Position numbers and translations under genes: made by a program
Shown: one piece after another, positions 46,055-58,068 of the stretch
Layout: the number at the start of each line of letters is the position of its first letter
Position numbering within the stretch: the first letter of the stretch is position 1
Source of the DNA: Sipunculus nudus
Taxonomy: Eukaryota > Annelida > Sipuncula > Golfingiida > Sipunculidae
Assembly (NCBI GenBank): GCA_026874595.1
Contig: CM049308.1
Span: 18,786,001-18,850,000, forward strand
Direction: 5' to 3'
Length of the DNA stretch: 64,000 nt
Notes under the pieces: model-generated
What the model was told of the DNA's origin: nothing
The model's database searches: none
The model's input: only the letters and a program-made list of their open reading frames with translations

Positions 46055-47540
46055 ACACATCCTCTAGATCTAGCTTTACTTTCACCACACATTTTCACCT
46101 CACACCACCCTTTCTGTTTTTATCCAGTGTTATTTATCTTTACCTCTTTTACCGCTAGCACATGTAACATTTAGTGTTGCACTTGATATAATTCCTGTCT
46201 TCTTATTATATTTTCCCCAGCAGTCCACTTAAAACTTCATCTTGTCCATTTAATCTTCAATTTAAATTAATTCAACCTCTTGTATATATTTTCATCGTCT
46301 CATTAGAGAACAATGAAATAAACGATGGTGACATTGAACCTTATTAATTAAAATATATAATTTTCCATATTCACGTAATTAAGAATTGTATTTTAAGTCT
46401 GATAAGTATTTGAAATGTAATTAATATTTAAGTGCCATTCCCCTTGTAGGATTTATGTTATCCTGAGAGACTTCATGCTATATCTTTATATTTTAGCAAT
46501 ACACATTTGTATTAAATCAATATTATGTAACCAAATTACCCGTCTAATCTTATCATTGCATCACATTTTTACTAATTCAAACGTAAAAATGATTACACAG
46601 TGGGAAATGTTTATGAAAATAAATATAACAGAGGCAGTACAAAACTAATTAAAGTGAATTTCAAATCCAAACTGTTCAACTTAAAATTTATACACTTTAA
46701 AGGTACATAAAAACTTGCATAATATTTTTTATAACCTCACTTTGTTTGTACATTTTGACTGAATACAAAAGTTCTCAGTAAAAAGATTCCGGTACACTTA
46801 ACTTGTCCTCCTCAATTTCATTGTTTTATAACTGTTTTTGTTCTGTTAGTGAGTGTCTGTTTACCTAAATACTAAATAAGACTGCGTTAACAGAGGTCCG
46901 ATCTTGCGTATGCGCGTGCTAGAAAAAAAATGAAAGAAGCAACAAAGAGGTAATACCAGCTGGAAATTGCAGGGTTCGGCTAAATTATATGTATCATTTG
47001 CGCCGCTGATCGCGCCCGGTGCAATATCATTTCCACGTCTGCACTGGAGCAAATTGTTTAAGAACGAAATTTTGACAGGTCCCAGAATATTCAAAGGAGA
47101 AAACACTAAAGTTCATGTATATTCAACATATTTGTTATGTGAATCGGTCCCTTTAAATTGCTTAATGCATACAAACTTATGATGATAATGATCTTGATGA
47201 TAATGATGATAATGATGATTATTTTTATTATTATGATTATTATTATACTTAGTATTATTATTATGATTTTTATTGACTTTTTTTATAAGTCTCTAAAATG
47301 GAAATTTAAATTATACTTGTTTCCTCCAGTGGCAACAGATAAATAAATTATATTTATTTTAGAATACTTTATCAGGTCAATATAACAATAGCGATATTAG
47401 ATGTGAAGCAGAAACCGACAGTGATGTCTAATGTACTGAGATTATTAGTTCACTGTCGATAATGTCAATTATCTTCAAGATACGATGGACTCTAATCAAT
47501 ATCATTACATATTTCACATCGTAATTATAATGAGGTCAAT
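46055..47540 (+). repeat. Class ii intergenic spacer, copy 4
   Basis: Duplicate of 33612-35100, with TGATCGCGCCCGGTGC at about 47007 and a GAT/ATT tract at 47180-47275. No gene. Confidence 0.65.
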
Positions 47541-47763
47541 GAGATGTTGAATCACTCAAGCAGAACCATCCTTAATCTCCATCAGTTGACGATCTCTCAT
47601 GGGGAACACCTAAAGTCACTCAGACGTGACGTACCTACTCACTTATAACTGCTCACTTTGTGGTACTCAGAATGGAGGATGCAGACGAGGGGAGAACTAC
47701 TCACTGGCATTCCTCACATTGAAACTCGTGTCACTGATGATATGTCACATGGATACAGCAGGG

Positions 47764-47830
47764 ATAAAACCAGCAGCATGATGGCTAAACTTCAGTTTTC
47801 TCCTCAGTCTCACTCAAGAGTAGTACAGAA
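47764..47830 (+). promoter_or_regulatory. Core promoter of the 47831 copy
   Basis: ATAAAA 47764-47769, TCAG A at 47794, long leader. Confidence 0.55.
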
Positions 47831-48145
47831 ATGAAGTCTATCATCAGAAAGTGTCCCCGCTCACAGCTCCACAAGCTGGAAAACAAGCTCAACAGGTCAT
47901 GTGACCAGATAGAGGTGCTGTGTGGAAGGGTCAATGACCTTCGCAGACGTTACAAGCGTGCTGAAAACCATGGAAACAAGTGTGTGATGCGCAGCCTGAA
48001 GATGCAACTACAGGTGTACCAGGGAGTGTGGTCAGTGTACCAGCATTGTGCCAGTCAGCAAGCTGCTGCTCTGATGCTGTTGGAGCACAAGATGGCTGCT
48101 AGCCATGTAGGTGGTGAGTCCTCACCAGCCAGGATGGAGGACTGA
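47831..48145 (+). CDS. 104-residue family copy 12 (intact, nearest to consensus)
   Basis: It differs from the family consensus only by Q45E. TATA, initiator, leader, ATG, five cysteines, stop and hairpin are all in order, so this is the best reference copy. It is the last gene of unit 4 (class iii 3' flank), although by coding sequence it pairs with the 35397 copy, which has a class ii flank. The flank and the body therefore have different histories. Confidence 0.75.
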   Translation: MKSIIRKCPRSQLHKLENKLNRSCDQIEVLCGRVNDLRRRYKRAENHGNKCVMRSLKMQLQVYQGVWSVYQHCASQQAAALMLLEHKMAASHVGGESSPARMED

Positions 48146-48169
48146 TTGCATTGGTCTTGTACCACCAAT

Positions 48170-48185
48170 GGTTCTTGTCAGAACC
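48170..48185 (+). terminator. Histone-type 3' stem-loop, loop TGTC
   Basis: GGTTCTTGTCAGAACC; spacer to the stop has TTGCATTGG where others have TTGTCTTGG. Confidence 0.65.
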
Positions 48186-49264
48186 ACACATCCTCTAGAT
48201 CTCTAGCTTTACTTTCATCATACAGTTACAAATGGTGTCATATTCCTGTGTTTCAGTGAACATAAGTCCTATTTATTTCACTACTTTGTTGTCCAGCTGG
48301 CCTCCTGTAGCCTTTTATTGGCATTTTTATTTGTTTGTACAGTTTAATTATTAAATGTACTTACTGTGTCTGTTCAGAGAACTATTCATTAGGAAAAAAA
48401 AAGATTTCAAAATAAAAGGTTTACTACGGAAATTAAATATAAATACGAATCGAGTTCCAGTAAACCCGAGCATGACACAAAGCAAATTGTCGAAAATGTT
48501 ATTCCCAATAATGTAGTTTTCTGGATAGCATATCTCGCACAATTTTATAACATTACACATTTGTATAAAATCATTGCTGTATGTTCCAACAGAAAATAAA
48601 ACTAGAACCAACCGATCCATTCAGTGTAATAAATGACATTTTTAACAGTTCCAGCATTAAAATAAGTTCCCGGTAATTATGTCAATGTGACAATAATTAA
48701 TCCAAAAAAAGGACAAAACTAACGAAAAGGATAATCATCCAATACATTTTATATATTGAACAATGTAAACAAAGACAGCCTCTTTGTGCAAAATATCGCT
48801 TTTTTTTTCAAGATTTACTGCATGGGGAAATAGGGAAAAGGTCCGCTTTCTAAACACATCGTTCCCGACAGTATACAAGACCAACAACGTACATATCGGA
48901 GGCGTCGCCACACAGTAGTTGCGGGACAACAATCGAGTGGCCCCACCAACAATTATGATATTTTTGTTTATTAGCCGAAAGAGGGAAATAAAACCTTCAA
49001 TTTAAGTCTTCACTTAAGTTTCCAGTCTTTGTAATCCAAGTGATAAATTCATTAGGGCGGCACGGTCACAAGGATATCATATATCTAAAGATTATGTCAG
49101 TATTCCACACCGTTAGAAACTGAGATTGGACGATTTGAAATGATCCAGACAGGCACATTTAGAAAAATAATGTCGCATTTATTGGTGTCATGGAATCCCT
49201 GCTTGGGTTGAGTGCGATATCCTTAAGCATACTGTATTATATGCATGTTTAAAAATAAATGCAT
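48186..49264 (+). repeat. Class iii 3' spacer with internal deletion, copy 4
   Basis: Compared with copies 2, 3 and 5 it lacks about 330 bases between AACAATGTAAACA and AAGACAGCCTC (near 48770), including the GGTCCAGATCCGAATACAC landmark. Confidence 0.6.
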
Positions 49265-49505
49265 TAATATTCATTCATTCACTCATGCATTCACTCATCT
49301 ACTCATTCATTCATTCATATACTTATTCATTCCCTCACTTATTGATTGATTGATTCATTCACTCACTCATTGACTCATTCATTCACTCATCCATTACTTA
49401 ATTCACTTATTCATTCATTCATCCGCTCGCTCACTCACTAAATCACTCACTTACTCACTCATTCACTCATTCACTCATTCATTCGTGCATTCAAAAAATC
49501 ATTGA
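49265..49505 (+). repeat. CATT-type tetranucleotide array, unit 4
   Basis: Imperfect ATTC/ACTC/ATTG array of about 240 bases. Confidence 0.9.
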
Positions 49506-49719
49506 TTTATTTAGGGCATTTTGACCTGCAGGTTTATCAAGCGTGACAACAGGTGCTCAGTATGACCTGCTCATAATTACGGTACTCAGTGTGACGTATG
49601 TTCCACAAGGGAAAACTACTCATTGACATTCCTCACTTAATTGTACCGAGCAGAACCCTCCTCCATTAATAGCTGATGGCTTCTCATGGGGAACAAACAA
49701 AGGCAGTTAAGCTTGAACA

Positions 49720-49997
49720 CAACTGCTCAATAATAACTGCTCACTATGTGGTACCCAGAATGGGGATCCAGATCAGGAGAGAACTACTCACTGACATTCC
49801 TCACACTGAATCTCATGTCACTGATGATCTGTCATATGGATACAGCTGGGATAAAACCTGCAGCATCATGGCTCAGTCTGACACCAGAGAAGTACAGGCA
49901 CGAAGTCTCTCCTCAGAAAGGTTCACAAGCTGGACACTATGCCTTCCACTGAAATGAAAACATGATGGTTAAAGTCAACAACAAGACCCGGCAAGTT
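49720..49997 (+). pseudogene. Class B truncated family copy 4
   Basis: Promoter module with ATAAAA near 49850, ACG in place of ATG (GCACGAAGTCTC), and a further 13-base loss of the TGTCCCCGTTCAC segment. The splice-donor-like site has decayed to GGCAAGTT (about 49989). The most degraded class B copy. Confidence 0.6.
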
Positions 49998-51400
49998 ACA
50001 AAAATTACATGGGTGTGTTTACTTGTGTCTGATCCCCGTGTTAATTATCCCAAGCAGGTCGGGTGAATTTTCTATACAAAAAACAAGTCATCACAGTCTT
50101 TATGAAATCACCAGTTATTGTGAAGTTTTATTAACAATTTTTAAGCCAGAATGAATTTATCATGCAAGAATCTTTTCCAGTATTATGAGTTTTTCCCCCC
50201 GCTGTCTAATTCGCACACATCATATCGTTACAAAGTAAGCAAAAATGTCTGAGGAATTGATTGATACACGACAATTTTTTGAGGAAAAACTTAAAATAAG
50301 GAATGTTTTACTTGTCGATATTTTATTTTATCATAGTTTTCGATATGAAGAGCCCTGCCTCACTGACAAGGCGGTAGAACCTCTGGTCGTCGGGGAGGTA
50401 AAACTGCCACCAGCATCTGAGAGCGAATCACTTTGGTAAAGCCACTCTCCATCCACGAATGGGTATTTGGGTGGCCGTGACAAACCGACTCAGTAAGCGA
50501 TGATAATTGGGCTGGTAAGCCTACTTGAGTCGTGATACAAGCAATATCGAGGAATGCATCGCAGTGGTTTCCATCATGTTGCATTCATATTGTGGTAAAA
50601 CCACCCATAATCCTAACATTATGCTACGGATGATTATTTAACACAAGAGAATACATATGAACTCACAACCCAAACTGAAAGCCCGTCTCTATGGTAACAA
50701 GTCATTTCCTGTATCGCCTGCAAGTTGCCTGTGTACTGTAACCCATGCGAGCCATGATTGTGTTCATGCGGTCATAAATTCAACAAACATGCCAAGGGGT
50801 TCACCAATATGCTGCGTTACAGCGGAATATTTCTCCCTCATGTTCGTTGTTATTAAAAAGTACACAAAAATGCTAACGAATGGTCTGGTTTATGTTAATT
50901 GACAGTGTACCTGTAGGCCATGAGGTTTTGTCAAAACTGACAAAAATATTTTCATCCTCATGAGGCCTTTTAATTTGTTCCCCAGACTTAGATGTAAAGA
51001 CACTCTGGCAGGCCAGTAATCTTGTCGTAATGTCAGAGGGTCGATATGGCACTAATATGTGGGTGGCCAGATACCACATTGGTTATTGGAGATACCAGTC
51101 TGTGTGACACGCGCGGAGTGTTTCTCAAGTTATTACACCATGGTGTTCCAGAATATCGAGACAGTACAAGATGACCCCATACAAAGAAAGTCTGTTAAAA
51201 ACAATAAATAATAAATATAGTGAGATTTTTTGTCTGTCGACTTCGCTCGTTAAACATCATTGTAGATAGTGTGTAAGGCACCTCTATAACGATCTTCCTC
51301 CATACAAATTGTGAATTCTGCGGTTACGTTTTTACGTCATGTTGGAATGACTCACAGGATCCAGCATTCCCACACAGGGAATGTCAAGGATAAACCGCCT
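49998..51400 (+). repeat. Class B 3' spacer, interrupted, copy 4
   Basis: Homologous to 28461-29200, but the minus-strand module is split by the insertion at 50477-51059. Confidence 0.55.
50477..51059. mobile_element. Unidentified 583-bp insertion with 9-base target duplication
   Basis: TGGGTGGCC at 50468-50476 and again at 51060-51068 brackets 583 bases that are absent from the same place in the 13.9, 28.9, 40.2 and 63.7 kb copies (GTGAGTGGCCAGATACC there). I see no terminal inverted repeats, A tail or tRNA-like box. A + strand frame (50657-50902) and a minus-strand frame inside it are short and unrecognised. Could be a non-autonomous DNA element. Confidence 0.65.
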
Positions 51401-51840
51401 GCACACATTCATTCACACAGCACGCTTCTATGCCGAAGTCGGGCTAATGCGCTGTAACGTAAACTAAAAAAATAGTAAATGGAGCAAATATAGAGAAAGC
51501 ATTTACTATATCCATTCCAAATAAAACCAACTGAAGGCTTTTGTCAGTGAAACATGTTTTATATCATGATAAACCTGTGGATTTATTTTGATATGTAACA
51601 ACCATACCGTGGGATTGTAAATATAAACAGAAACTTTGAGCGTGCTTCTTTGGATAGTTTACGTGACACAGCTGTTTCCAGAATTGTTGATGTAATTGCA
51701 CGGTGACAGTGCAGCGACACTTGTTGTGGTCATTTCAACATTATGCAAAAGGATTACCTCGTTGAATTGGAGGATTAACTATCATTGCATGCTGATATAA
51801 GAAAAGAATGCCAATTTAAGGGATCGAGAGTTATATGTTG
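51401..51840 (+). repeat. Long-spacer start of unit 5
   Basis: Diverged copy of 29230-29690 and of 1-390, closer to the latter. It ends at the LINE insertion point in TTATATGTTG. Confidence 0.65.
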
Positions 51841-53500
51841 TCTGATTGAAAGGGCTGCATGCAATCAGATAGTGCAATAGACTGCCTCAAATGGTAACGT
51901 TGAGGAACGTCAAGCTGCTTATAGAATAGGCAATTCTACAGAAACAGCCCTGCTTAAAGTTCAGACGGACATTTGGGAGGCAATTAAAAAACAGGAAATT
52001 ATATGTGTTATTCTTTTAGATTTGAGTGCTGCATTTGACACTGTCAGTCATCATTTATAATTAAACAGGCTTGAATATAGATATGGAATTAATGGAAATG
52101 TCCTCTCTTGGGTTAGATCATGCTTGACAGACAGAAATCAGTCAGTAATAGTGGCAGATGCTACATCACAGAGTGTGAAACTTAAATGTGGTTTACCTCA
52201 AGGTTCAGTTCTAGGGCCTGTTTTATATAATCTGTACACAGTTCCCACTGGTGACATTTGCCGTTCCTATGGACTCTGTTTCATGTGCCATGCTGATGAT
52301 ACTCAGCTATACATATCATTTAAGCCGGCATCACGTGTTAACATGACTAATGCAATTTAAATTTTAGATAACTGTATTAGTGATATAAGAACTTGGATGC
52401 AGACTAATTTATTGAAACTCAATGATGATAAGATAGAATGTATATTGTTCGGAACACAGCAACAGTTTAACAAAATTCAGGACTTTTCTATTAGAATTGG
52501 TGAAAATAACATCCTGGCCACCCCCACTGTAAGAAATCTTGGATATTACATGGATAAACATATGAAGCGTAATGAAGACGTAAAGAGAATCTGCAGTAGT
52601 ACTTATTTAACTTAGAAGAATATTAACAGGATACGATAAATGCTATCAAGGGAGACAATCAGAATAGTAGTACAGGGTAGAGTCATCAGTCGTATCGACT
52701 ATTGTAACAGTTTACTCTCAGGGGCACATGGATGCTATATATCTAAGTTACAATTGATGCAGAACATGGCTGCTCGTACAATTTGTGGTGTGATGAAATA
52801 TGATAGGATTTCATCATTTATGCAAGAGCTTCACTGGCTGAAAATCAGAGACAGGATAGACTATAAAGTGTTAGTTTTTGTATACCAATGTATTAATGGA
52901 ATAGCACCAAGATATCCGAATCATTACTAGACTATAATCATGGGAGGTCACTCAGATCACAGAATAATAAAAAGCTGCCAGTAATGAAGGCTAACCTAGA
53001 GCAAGTGAAAACATCATCATTTCGATATGCAGGGCCAAAACTCTGGAATAATATCCCAGTATATGTAAAAACTAGTGAAACTACTGATATTTTTAAAGCT
53101 AGATTGAAAACATTTTTATTTTGTAGGTCATACAATCTTGAGTATAAGTTTTAAATGTTTTACACAACACTGTGTGGTTTCTTTTAATAATAATTAGTAT
53201 TATTATTCTTAAAAGATATACCTATTTAGTATTTTATGTGTAATAATTATAGGACTACTGATGTTTTTATGTATGTAAAATATATACCTATTTAGTATTT
53301 TATGTGAAATTACAGGACTACTGATGATATGTTTTTATTTGTATGTAAAATATATACCTATTTAGTATTTTATGTGAAATATAGGACAACTGATGATATG
53401 CTTTTATATGTATGTAAAGCGCTTATGACATGATTCAATACATATAATGAGCGCTATATAAATAATAAATTATTATTATTATTATTATTATAATTATTAT
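51841..53500 (+). mobile_element. 5'-truncated CR1/L2-like non-LTR retrotransposon
   Basis: It is inserted into long spacer: unit 1 reads TTATACGTTG-TTCACGTTTACTG continuously at 381-405. TATGTT at both edges may be the target duplication. The 3' end has GCGCTTATGACATG...GAGCGCTATATAAAT followed by (ATT)n, as in CR1/L2-type 3' tails. It contains the RT remnant described next and no endonuclease. Confidence 0.85.
51905..52930 (+). pseudogene. Reverse transcriptase remnant of the CR1/L2-like LINE
   Basis: Motifs in order: STETALLKVQ near 51940, LLDLSAAFDTVSH near 52015-52055 (first catalytic Asp region), GLPQGSVLGPVLYNLY near 52190-52240, and HADDTQLY near 52290 (the A-D-D catalytic pair, with His where Tyr or Phe is usual). 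Then come TNLLKLNDDKIECILFG near 52400, and the post-RT segment DYCNSLLSGAHG...HWLKIRDRIDYKVLV near 52695-52880. Stops (TAA near 52058 and 52358, TAG near 52613 and 52928) and a shift near 52615-52640 inactivate it. Confidence 0.9.
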
Positions 53501-54274
53501 GTTTTTCACATTTACTCACCATGCAAGTGGGTTAGTGACTGGGTCAAATGTCAGCTCAAACGTAAATCTTGAATGGAAATAATAAGGGCAATATTTTGCC
53601 TATTCTTTTACACTATCAGTTCAGTTTTCCTTTATACAAAAGTTTCCCAGCAAAGTCATCCAAGCACACAGTCTCAGTACCTCGCATACGCCTGTTTAAC
53701 ACCTTGTTATGGTTCTGCGAGTTGGTAAACACAGTCCACGTGTGTCAGTTTACCATGAAAAGGCCGCGTGTTTCAGCCAGCAGGAACATGTATTATATTT
53801 GGGCCAAGTCAGTCAGACATATCCTGATTGACACACGTTCTGGCTACAGCGATGCACGCGCTGTGTTTATGTTGACACCTCTGATCGCGCCCGATGCACT
53901 GTTTTTAAAACCCGTTGCGGGAGGAAGAGAACGGCTTCAGGGCAATATTTTGAAAGGTACAAATTTATTATTAAGGGAAGAAGCTGATTTTCGTGTTAAT
54001 TCATCATGATTTATAGGTGATTAGGCCCCTTTAAATTCAACAATGTATACAAACGGTAAATATTACTCTGTTCTGATACTGTATCAGAATATTAAGGATA
54101 TAAGATGTTTAAAGACAAAGTATTCTTCTAATAAAGGTAAGATGGTGGTTATCTCAGATTCTATCTATGGATGTAGTTTCAGTCCTCAGTGATAATGAAA
54201 TAAATTAAAAATTAAGTCATTTTAGAAGAACCTTCTTAAATTATCTACTATGATGATGACAATGACTGTAATTT

Positions 54275-54305
<31 letters not shown>

Positions 54306-55499
54306 AATTATTATTATAATTAGTGGTATACCCATAATTTCGACACTGATGATATATGTGACATCCGGGTTTTAGTGTGCACGCATAATGGCAGCCCCAT
54401 GTGTGGTTTCAAGAAACTTCGAGAAATGAATCTGTCAGGATTCGATTAGGGCGAAATGACGCGACACCAATTAATCCGAAGATAGCGTACATAAGAGGAT
54501 CTATGTATGGAGAGAGATCGGTGGCATTAGGCCGTGGATCGGCAAAATAAGGAGGGGAAATAACGCTTTTTTTAACCACGCAAATCCTAAAATCGTTGTA
54601 GAATTACCATTATTATTAGCAGTAGTTAAGTAGTGGTAGTAGTAGGAGTAATAGTAGCAGTAGTATCTTTTTTTTATTAAATCCGAAAAAAAAAATTAAA
54701 TTTAAACCAGAATCCTTTCCTCCAGGGGAAATTAAACAGATAATTTATTTATATATATACAAACTTCAACAGGTATATATGATTGCAGGCATTTTGGATT
54801 TATTGGTAAAGTGCTGAAGGGGGGGGGGGGGGTATACTGTTGTTAATACATATTATCATCAAGATGAGATGGACTCTAATCAATATTAATCCTTATTTCA
54901 CACCGTAATTATAAAGAGGTCAATGAGGTATTAAATCACTCAAGCAGAACCATCCTTAATCATCTCCATTAGGTGACGATCTCTCATGGGGAACATCCAA
55001 AGTCACTCAGGCGTGAACTGATCAGTAATAACTGCTCTTTCTGTGGTACTCAGTATGGAGGATGCAGACTAGGGGTGAACTACTCACTGACATTCATCAC
55101 ATTGATTTGAGTTACAGAATAACTCGGGGTCGCATCAAATACTCCTTGTCCTTCAAGATTTTCACTTTGTCTAATAATGATTAAATTTTGTGTAACACAA
55201 AAATGAAATTCCTGTTACTGTTTGGGACTTATTTCAATATAAAGTTTTCTAAAGAAAAACGAGTTCTGTTTAAATCACGTTTTACCATCCATAACATTGG
55301 GAATGAGACTCACTGGTGTCACAGCACAGAGACATTGAAAGTAATCCTTAAGATGTTATTAATATACGAGTTTGCCAGGAGACATCCTACGTAACATCTT
55401 ATGAGAGGGCTGAGGTATCTACGAAACATGTACGCATTGTACATGCAATAATTAATGTATATGTTTATTGATAATTCTACATTTCATTAGGTATGTTAA

Positions 55500-55590
<91 letters not shown>

Positions 55591-55948
55591 GATATGATAA
55601 AATAGTGTATTGGGGCTGAAAGCTTTTGGTTCGCGTCCCTTTTTGACCGCTCGTCTGCGTTAGATTATACATATACCAAACAATGTTTCATGTATGTTTC
55701 CAATTTACTTTTTTCTGATCAGTTTAATCTATCTTTCTTTACGTATGCAAATACTGTCTGTATTGTTAATTAACCGTGTTGAAGAAATAATTGATACAGT
55801 GTATCGTCGATCCCTATCACAATCACTTTGTATTAAGAGGCAGCAAACCCAGTCAGGCGTGATGACGACAGTTCAGTAAGAACTGCTCACTTTACGGTGT
55901 CGAGTAGGGCAGAACTGCTCATTTGTCTGTCATATGGTTACAGCATAG
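53501..55948 (+). repeat. Long spacer of unit 5, second part
   Basis: It resumes at TTTTTCACATTTACTC. It contains the GATCGCGCCCGATGCAC block (about 53883), (ATT)n (54275-54300), the ATGGCAGCCCC block at 54388, a poly-G run (54818-54833), a decayed promoter module (54970-55105), an (AT)n tract (55505-55580) and a decayed SINE head (55605-55665). The frame 53569-54009 is a translation of spacer; its homologues in other units are broken. Confidence 0.6.
55505..55580. repeat. (AT)n microsatellite
   Basis: Two long AT runs (about 55506-55533 and 55543-55580) separated by GTATGTTA. Confidence 0.95.
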
Positions 55949-56015
55949 ATAAAACCTGCAGCATCACGGCTCAACTTCAGTTTTCTCGTCAGTCTCACAC
56001 AAGAGCAGTACAGAA
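55949..56015 (+). promoter_or_regulatory. Core promoter of the 56016 copy
   Basis: ATAAAA 55949-55954, TCAG A at 55979, long leader ending GAGCAGTACAGAA before the ATG. Confidence 0.55.
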
Positions 56016-56330
56016 ATGAAGTCTGTCATCAGAAAGTGTCCCCGCTCACAGCTCGACAAGCTGGAAAACAAGCTCAACAGGTCATGTGACCAGATACAGG
56101 TGCTGTGTGGAAGGGTCAATGACCTTCGCAGACGTTACAAGCGTGCTCAAAATCATGGAAACAAGTGTGTGATGCGCACCCTCAAGATGCAGCTACAGGT
56201 GTACCAGGGATTGTGGTCAGTGTACCAGCAATGTGCCGGTCAGCAAGCTGCTGCTCTGATGCTGTTGGAGCACAAGATGGCTGCTAGCCATGAAGATGGT
56301 CAGTCCTCACCAGCCAGGATGGAGGACTGA
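56016..56330 (+). CDS. 104-residue family copy 13 (open, divergent C-tail)
   Basis: Open with normal TGA. Changes: I4V, H14D, E28Q, S55T, V66L, H72Q, S75G, V93E, G94D and E96Q, so the tail reads ASHEDGQSSPARMED. All five cysteines and both helix patterns are kept. The spread of mild changes without a break suggests it has been under constraint longer than the near-identical copies. First gene of unit 5; class ii 3' flank. Confidence 0.68.
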   Translation: MKSVIRKCPRSQLDKLENKLNRSCDQIQVLCGRVNDLRRRYKRAQNHGNKCVMRTLKMQLQVYQGLWSVYQQCAGQQAAALMLLEHKMAASHEDGQSSPARMED

Positions 56331-56354
56331 TTTTCTTATTCTTGTACCACCAAT

Positions 56355-56370
56355 GGTTCTTGTCAGAACC
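56355..56370 (+). terminator. Histone-type 3' stem-loop, loop TGTC
   Basis: GGTTCTTGTCAGAACC. The preceding spacer differs (TTTTCTTATTCTTG), yet the stem is unchanged. Confidence 0.68.
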
Positions 56371-56927
56371 ACACATCCTCTAGATCTAGCATTACTTTCA
56401 TCACACATTTTCACCACACACCACCCTTTCTGTTTTTATCCAATATTTATATGTTGAGCTCTTTAACCGCTATCACATATAACAATAGTGTTGCACTTAA
56501 TTTAATTTCTATCTTCTTATAATATTTTCCCCAGCAGTTCACTTATAACTTCATGGTGTCCATTCAATTTTCAATTTAATTTTATTTAAACCTCTTGTAT
56601 ATATTTTCATCGTCTAATAAGAGAACTTTGGAATAAACAATGGAATAAACAATGGTGAAATTGAACCTTATTAATTAAAATATATAATATTTCGTAGAAA
56701 CGTAATCAAAAATTGTATTTTTGCTATGATGATTATTTGAAATGAAATAACTATTAAAGTGCCGTTCCCCTTATAGGTTTTATGTTATTCTGAGAGACTT
56801 CATGCTATATATTTATATTTTAGCGATACACGTATGTATGAAATACCAAATTACCCGTCTGATATTAATCCATTGCATCATTTTTTTTTTACTAATTCAA
56901 ACGTAAAAATGATGACACAGTGGGAAA
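56371..56927 (+). repeat. Class ii intergenic spacer, copy 5, left part
   Basis: Homologous to 21986-22540; interrupted at 56928 by a LINE. Confidence 0.65.
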
Positions 56928-58068
56928 ATCAATCTGTATAAATCAATGGTGATTTCTGTCCTCGAATATAGGGCTATACTATTTAACAATTGTTCTGTAG
57001 TACAGGCGAACAATCTAGAAAGTGTTCAGCGCAAAGGCATGCTACTGTGCACTGGCGCAACAAGATGGTGCAGCAGCACACAACTGTTAAACGAGCTTGG
57101 TTGGCCTACATTGTCTGTACGTAGGAAAGTAAAAATTGTCACGACTTTCTATAAAATGATAAAGAACCTGGGTCCTCCTTATCTGATAAAGACATTATCC
57201 GGTTATAAATGCAAACAAGGCTCGTATAACCTAAGAAATGCCAGCGAGTACAGAGTACCAGTATTCAGACTCCATGCCGGACAACATTCATTTATTCCTG
57301 CGGCAGTTAAAATTTGGAATTTCTTACCAGAAAAGGTGAGAGCAATTACTTCTACCACTGCATTTAAAAACGCACTGTGCGATATGTTTTATCCAAAAAA
57401 GCCCCCAAATTATTTCTTCAGTGGTAAACGACGTGATAATATCCTACACACGCGGTTACGCACTGACTGCAGCACCCTAAACAGTACTCTGTTTAAGGTC
57501 AACTTAACTGAAAAGCCAACTTGTGAATGTGATCTCGCCGACGAAACTGTTGTTCATTATTTCTTGGACTGCCCACTTTATTTTGAACAGAGACGCACAC
57601 TTCTTGCTAGTTTGCAGGAAGTTTGCTGTTTTGCATTGCCAAATATTAATGAAAATTATTCTAGGAAAACTAAGTTAGAAATAGTTAGAATTTTACTTTG
57701 TGGCAGCAGCTCCCTGACTACTACAGATAATTTTTAACTCTTTAGTCACGTATACAGATACATAAGGAACACAAAACGATTTTGATTTTGATAGTAATTT
57801 CATTTAAACTGTCTGATACTTTAATGGATCTGATGTAACTATGTAATAGGCACTTTTGTTTATGGAGTATGTGTGTGTGTGTGTTTTATTTTTGTTCTAT
57901 TTTTTTTAACGTATATGTTTGTTTACACTATGTTAGTGTTACTCTGTTAACTTGTCATCACCATGTATTTGTACTGAATCTTTGTTTGTATATATGTTTC
58001 CCAGGAAAACATTTGCATTAGCCTAACGGCTATTTTTGTAATCCTGGTTAAATAAATATGTTTAAACC
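56928..58068 (+). mobile_element. 5'-truncated non-LTR retrotransposon (3' end)
   Basis: The 21.6 kb unit reads CAGTGGGGAATGTATATG through this point, whereas here 1.14 kb separates CAGTGGGAAA and AATGTATATG. The insert ends with AATAAATATGTTTAAAC and contains the C-terminal part of ORF2. A short AAA overlap at the edges may be the target duplication. Confidence 0.85.
56946..57737 (+). CDS. C-terminal fragment of LINE ORF2 (post-RT region, CCHC-like end)
   Basis: 263 codons, open, 5'-truncated. It begins with the VLEY segment typical after the RT thumb (VISVLEYRAILFNNC), then NLESVQRKGMLLCTGATRW, LNELGWPTLSVRRK, YNLRNASEY, and IPAAVKIWNFLPEKVR. It ends with a cysteine/histidine cluster (C-E-C...H-YFLDC, about residues 193-213) common at the C-terminus of RTE/CR1-like ORF2 proteins. 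No RT catalytic motif is present, so it cannot transpose alone. The frame is surprisingly clean, so the insertion is probably recent. The ATG at 56946 is incidental. Confidence 0.8.
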   Translation: MVISVLEYRAILFNNCSVVQANNLESVQRKGMLLCTGATRWCSSTQLLNELGWPTLSVRRKVKIVTTFYKMIKNLGPPYLIKTLSGYKCKQGSYNLRNASEYRVPVFRLHAGQHSFIPAAVKIWNFLPEKVRAITSTTAFKNALCDMFYPKKPPNYFFSGKRRDNILHTRLRTDCSTLNSTLFKVNLTEKPTCECDLADETVVHYFLDCPLYFEQRRTLLASLQEVCCFALPNINENYSRKTKLEIVRILLCGSSSLTTTDNF

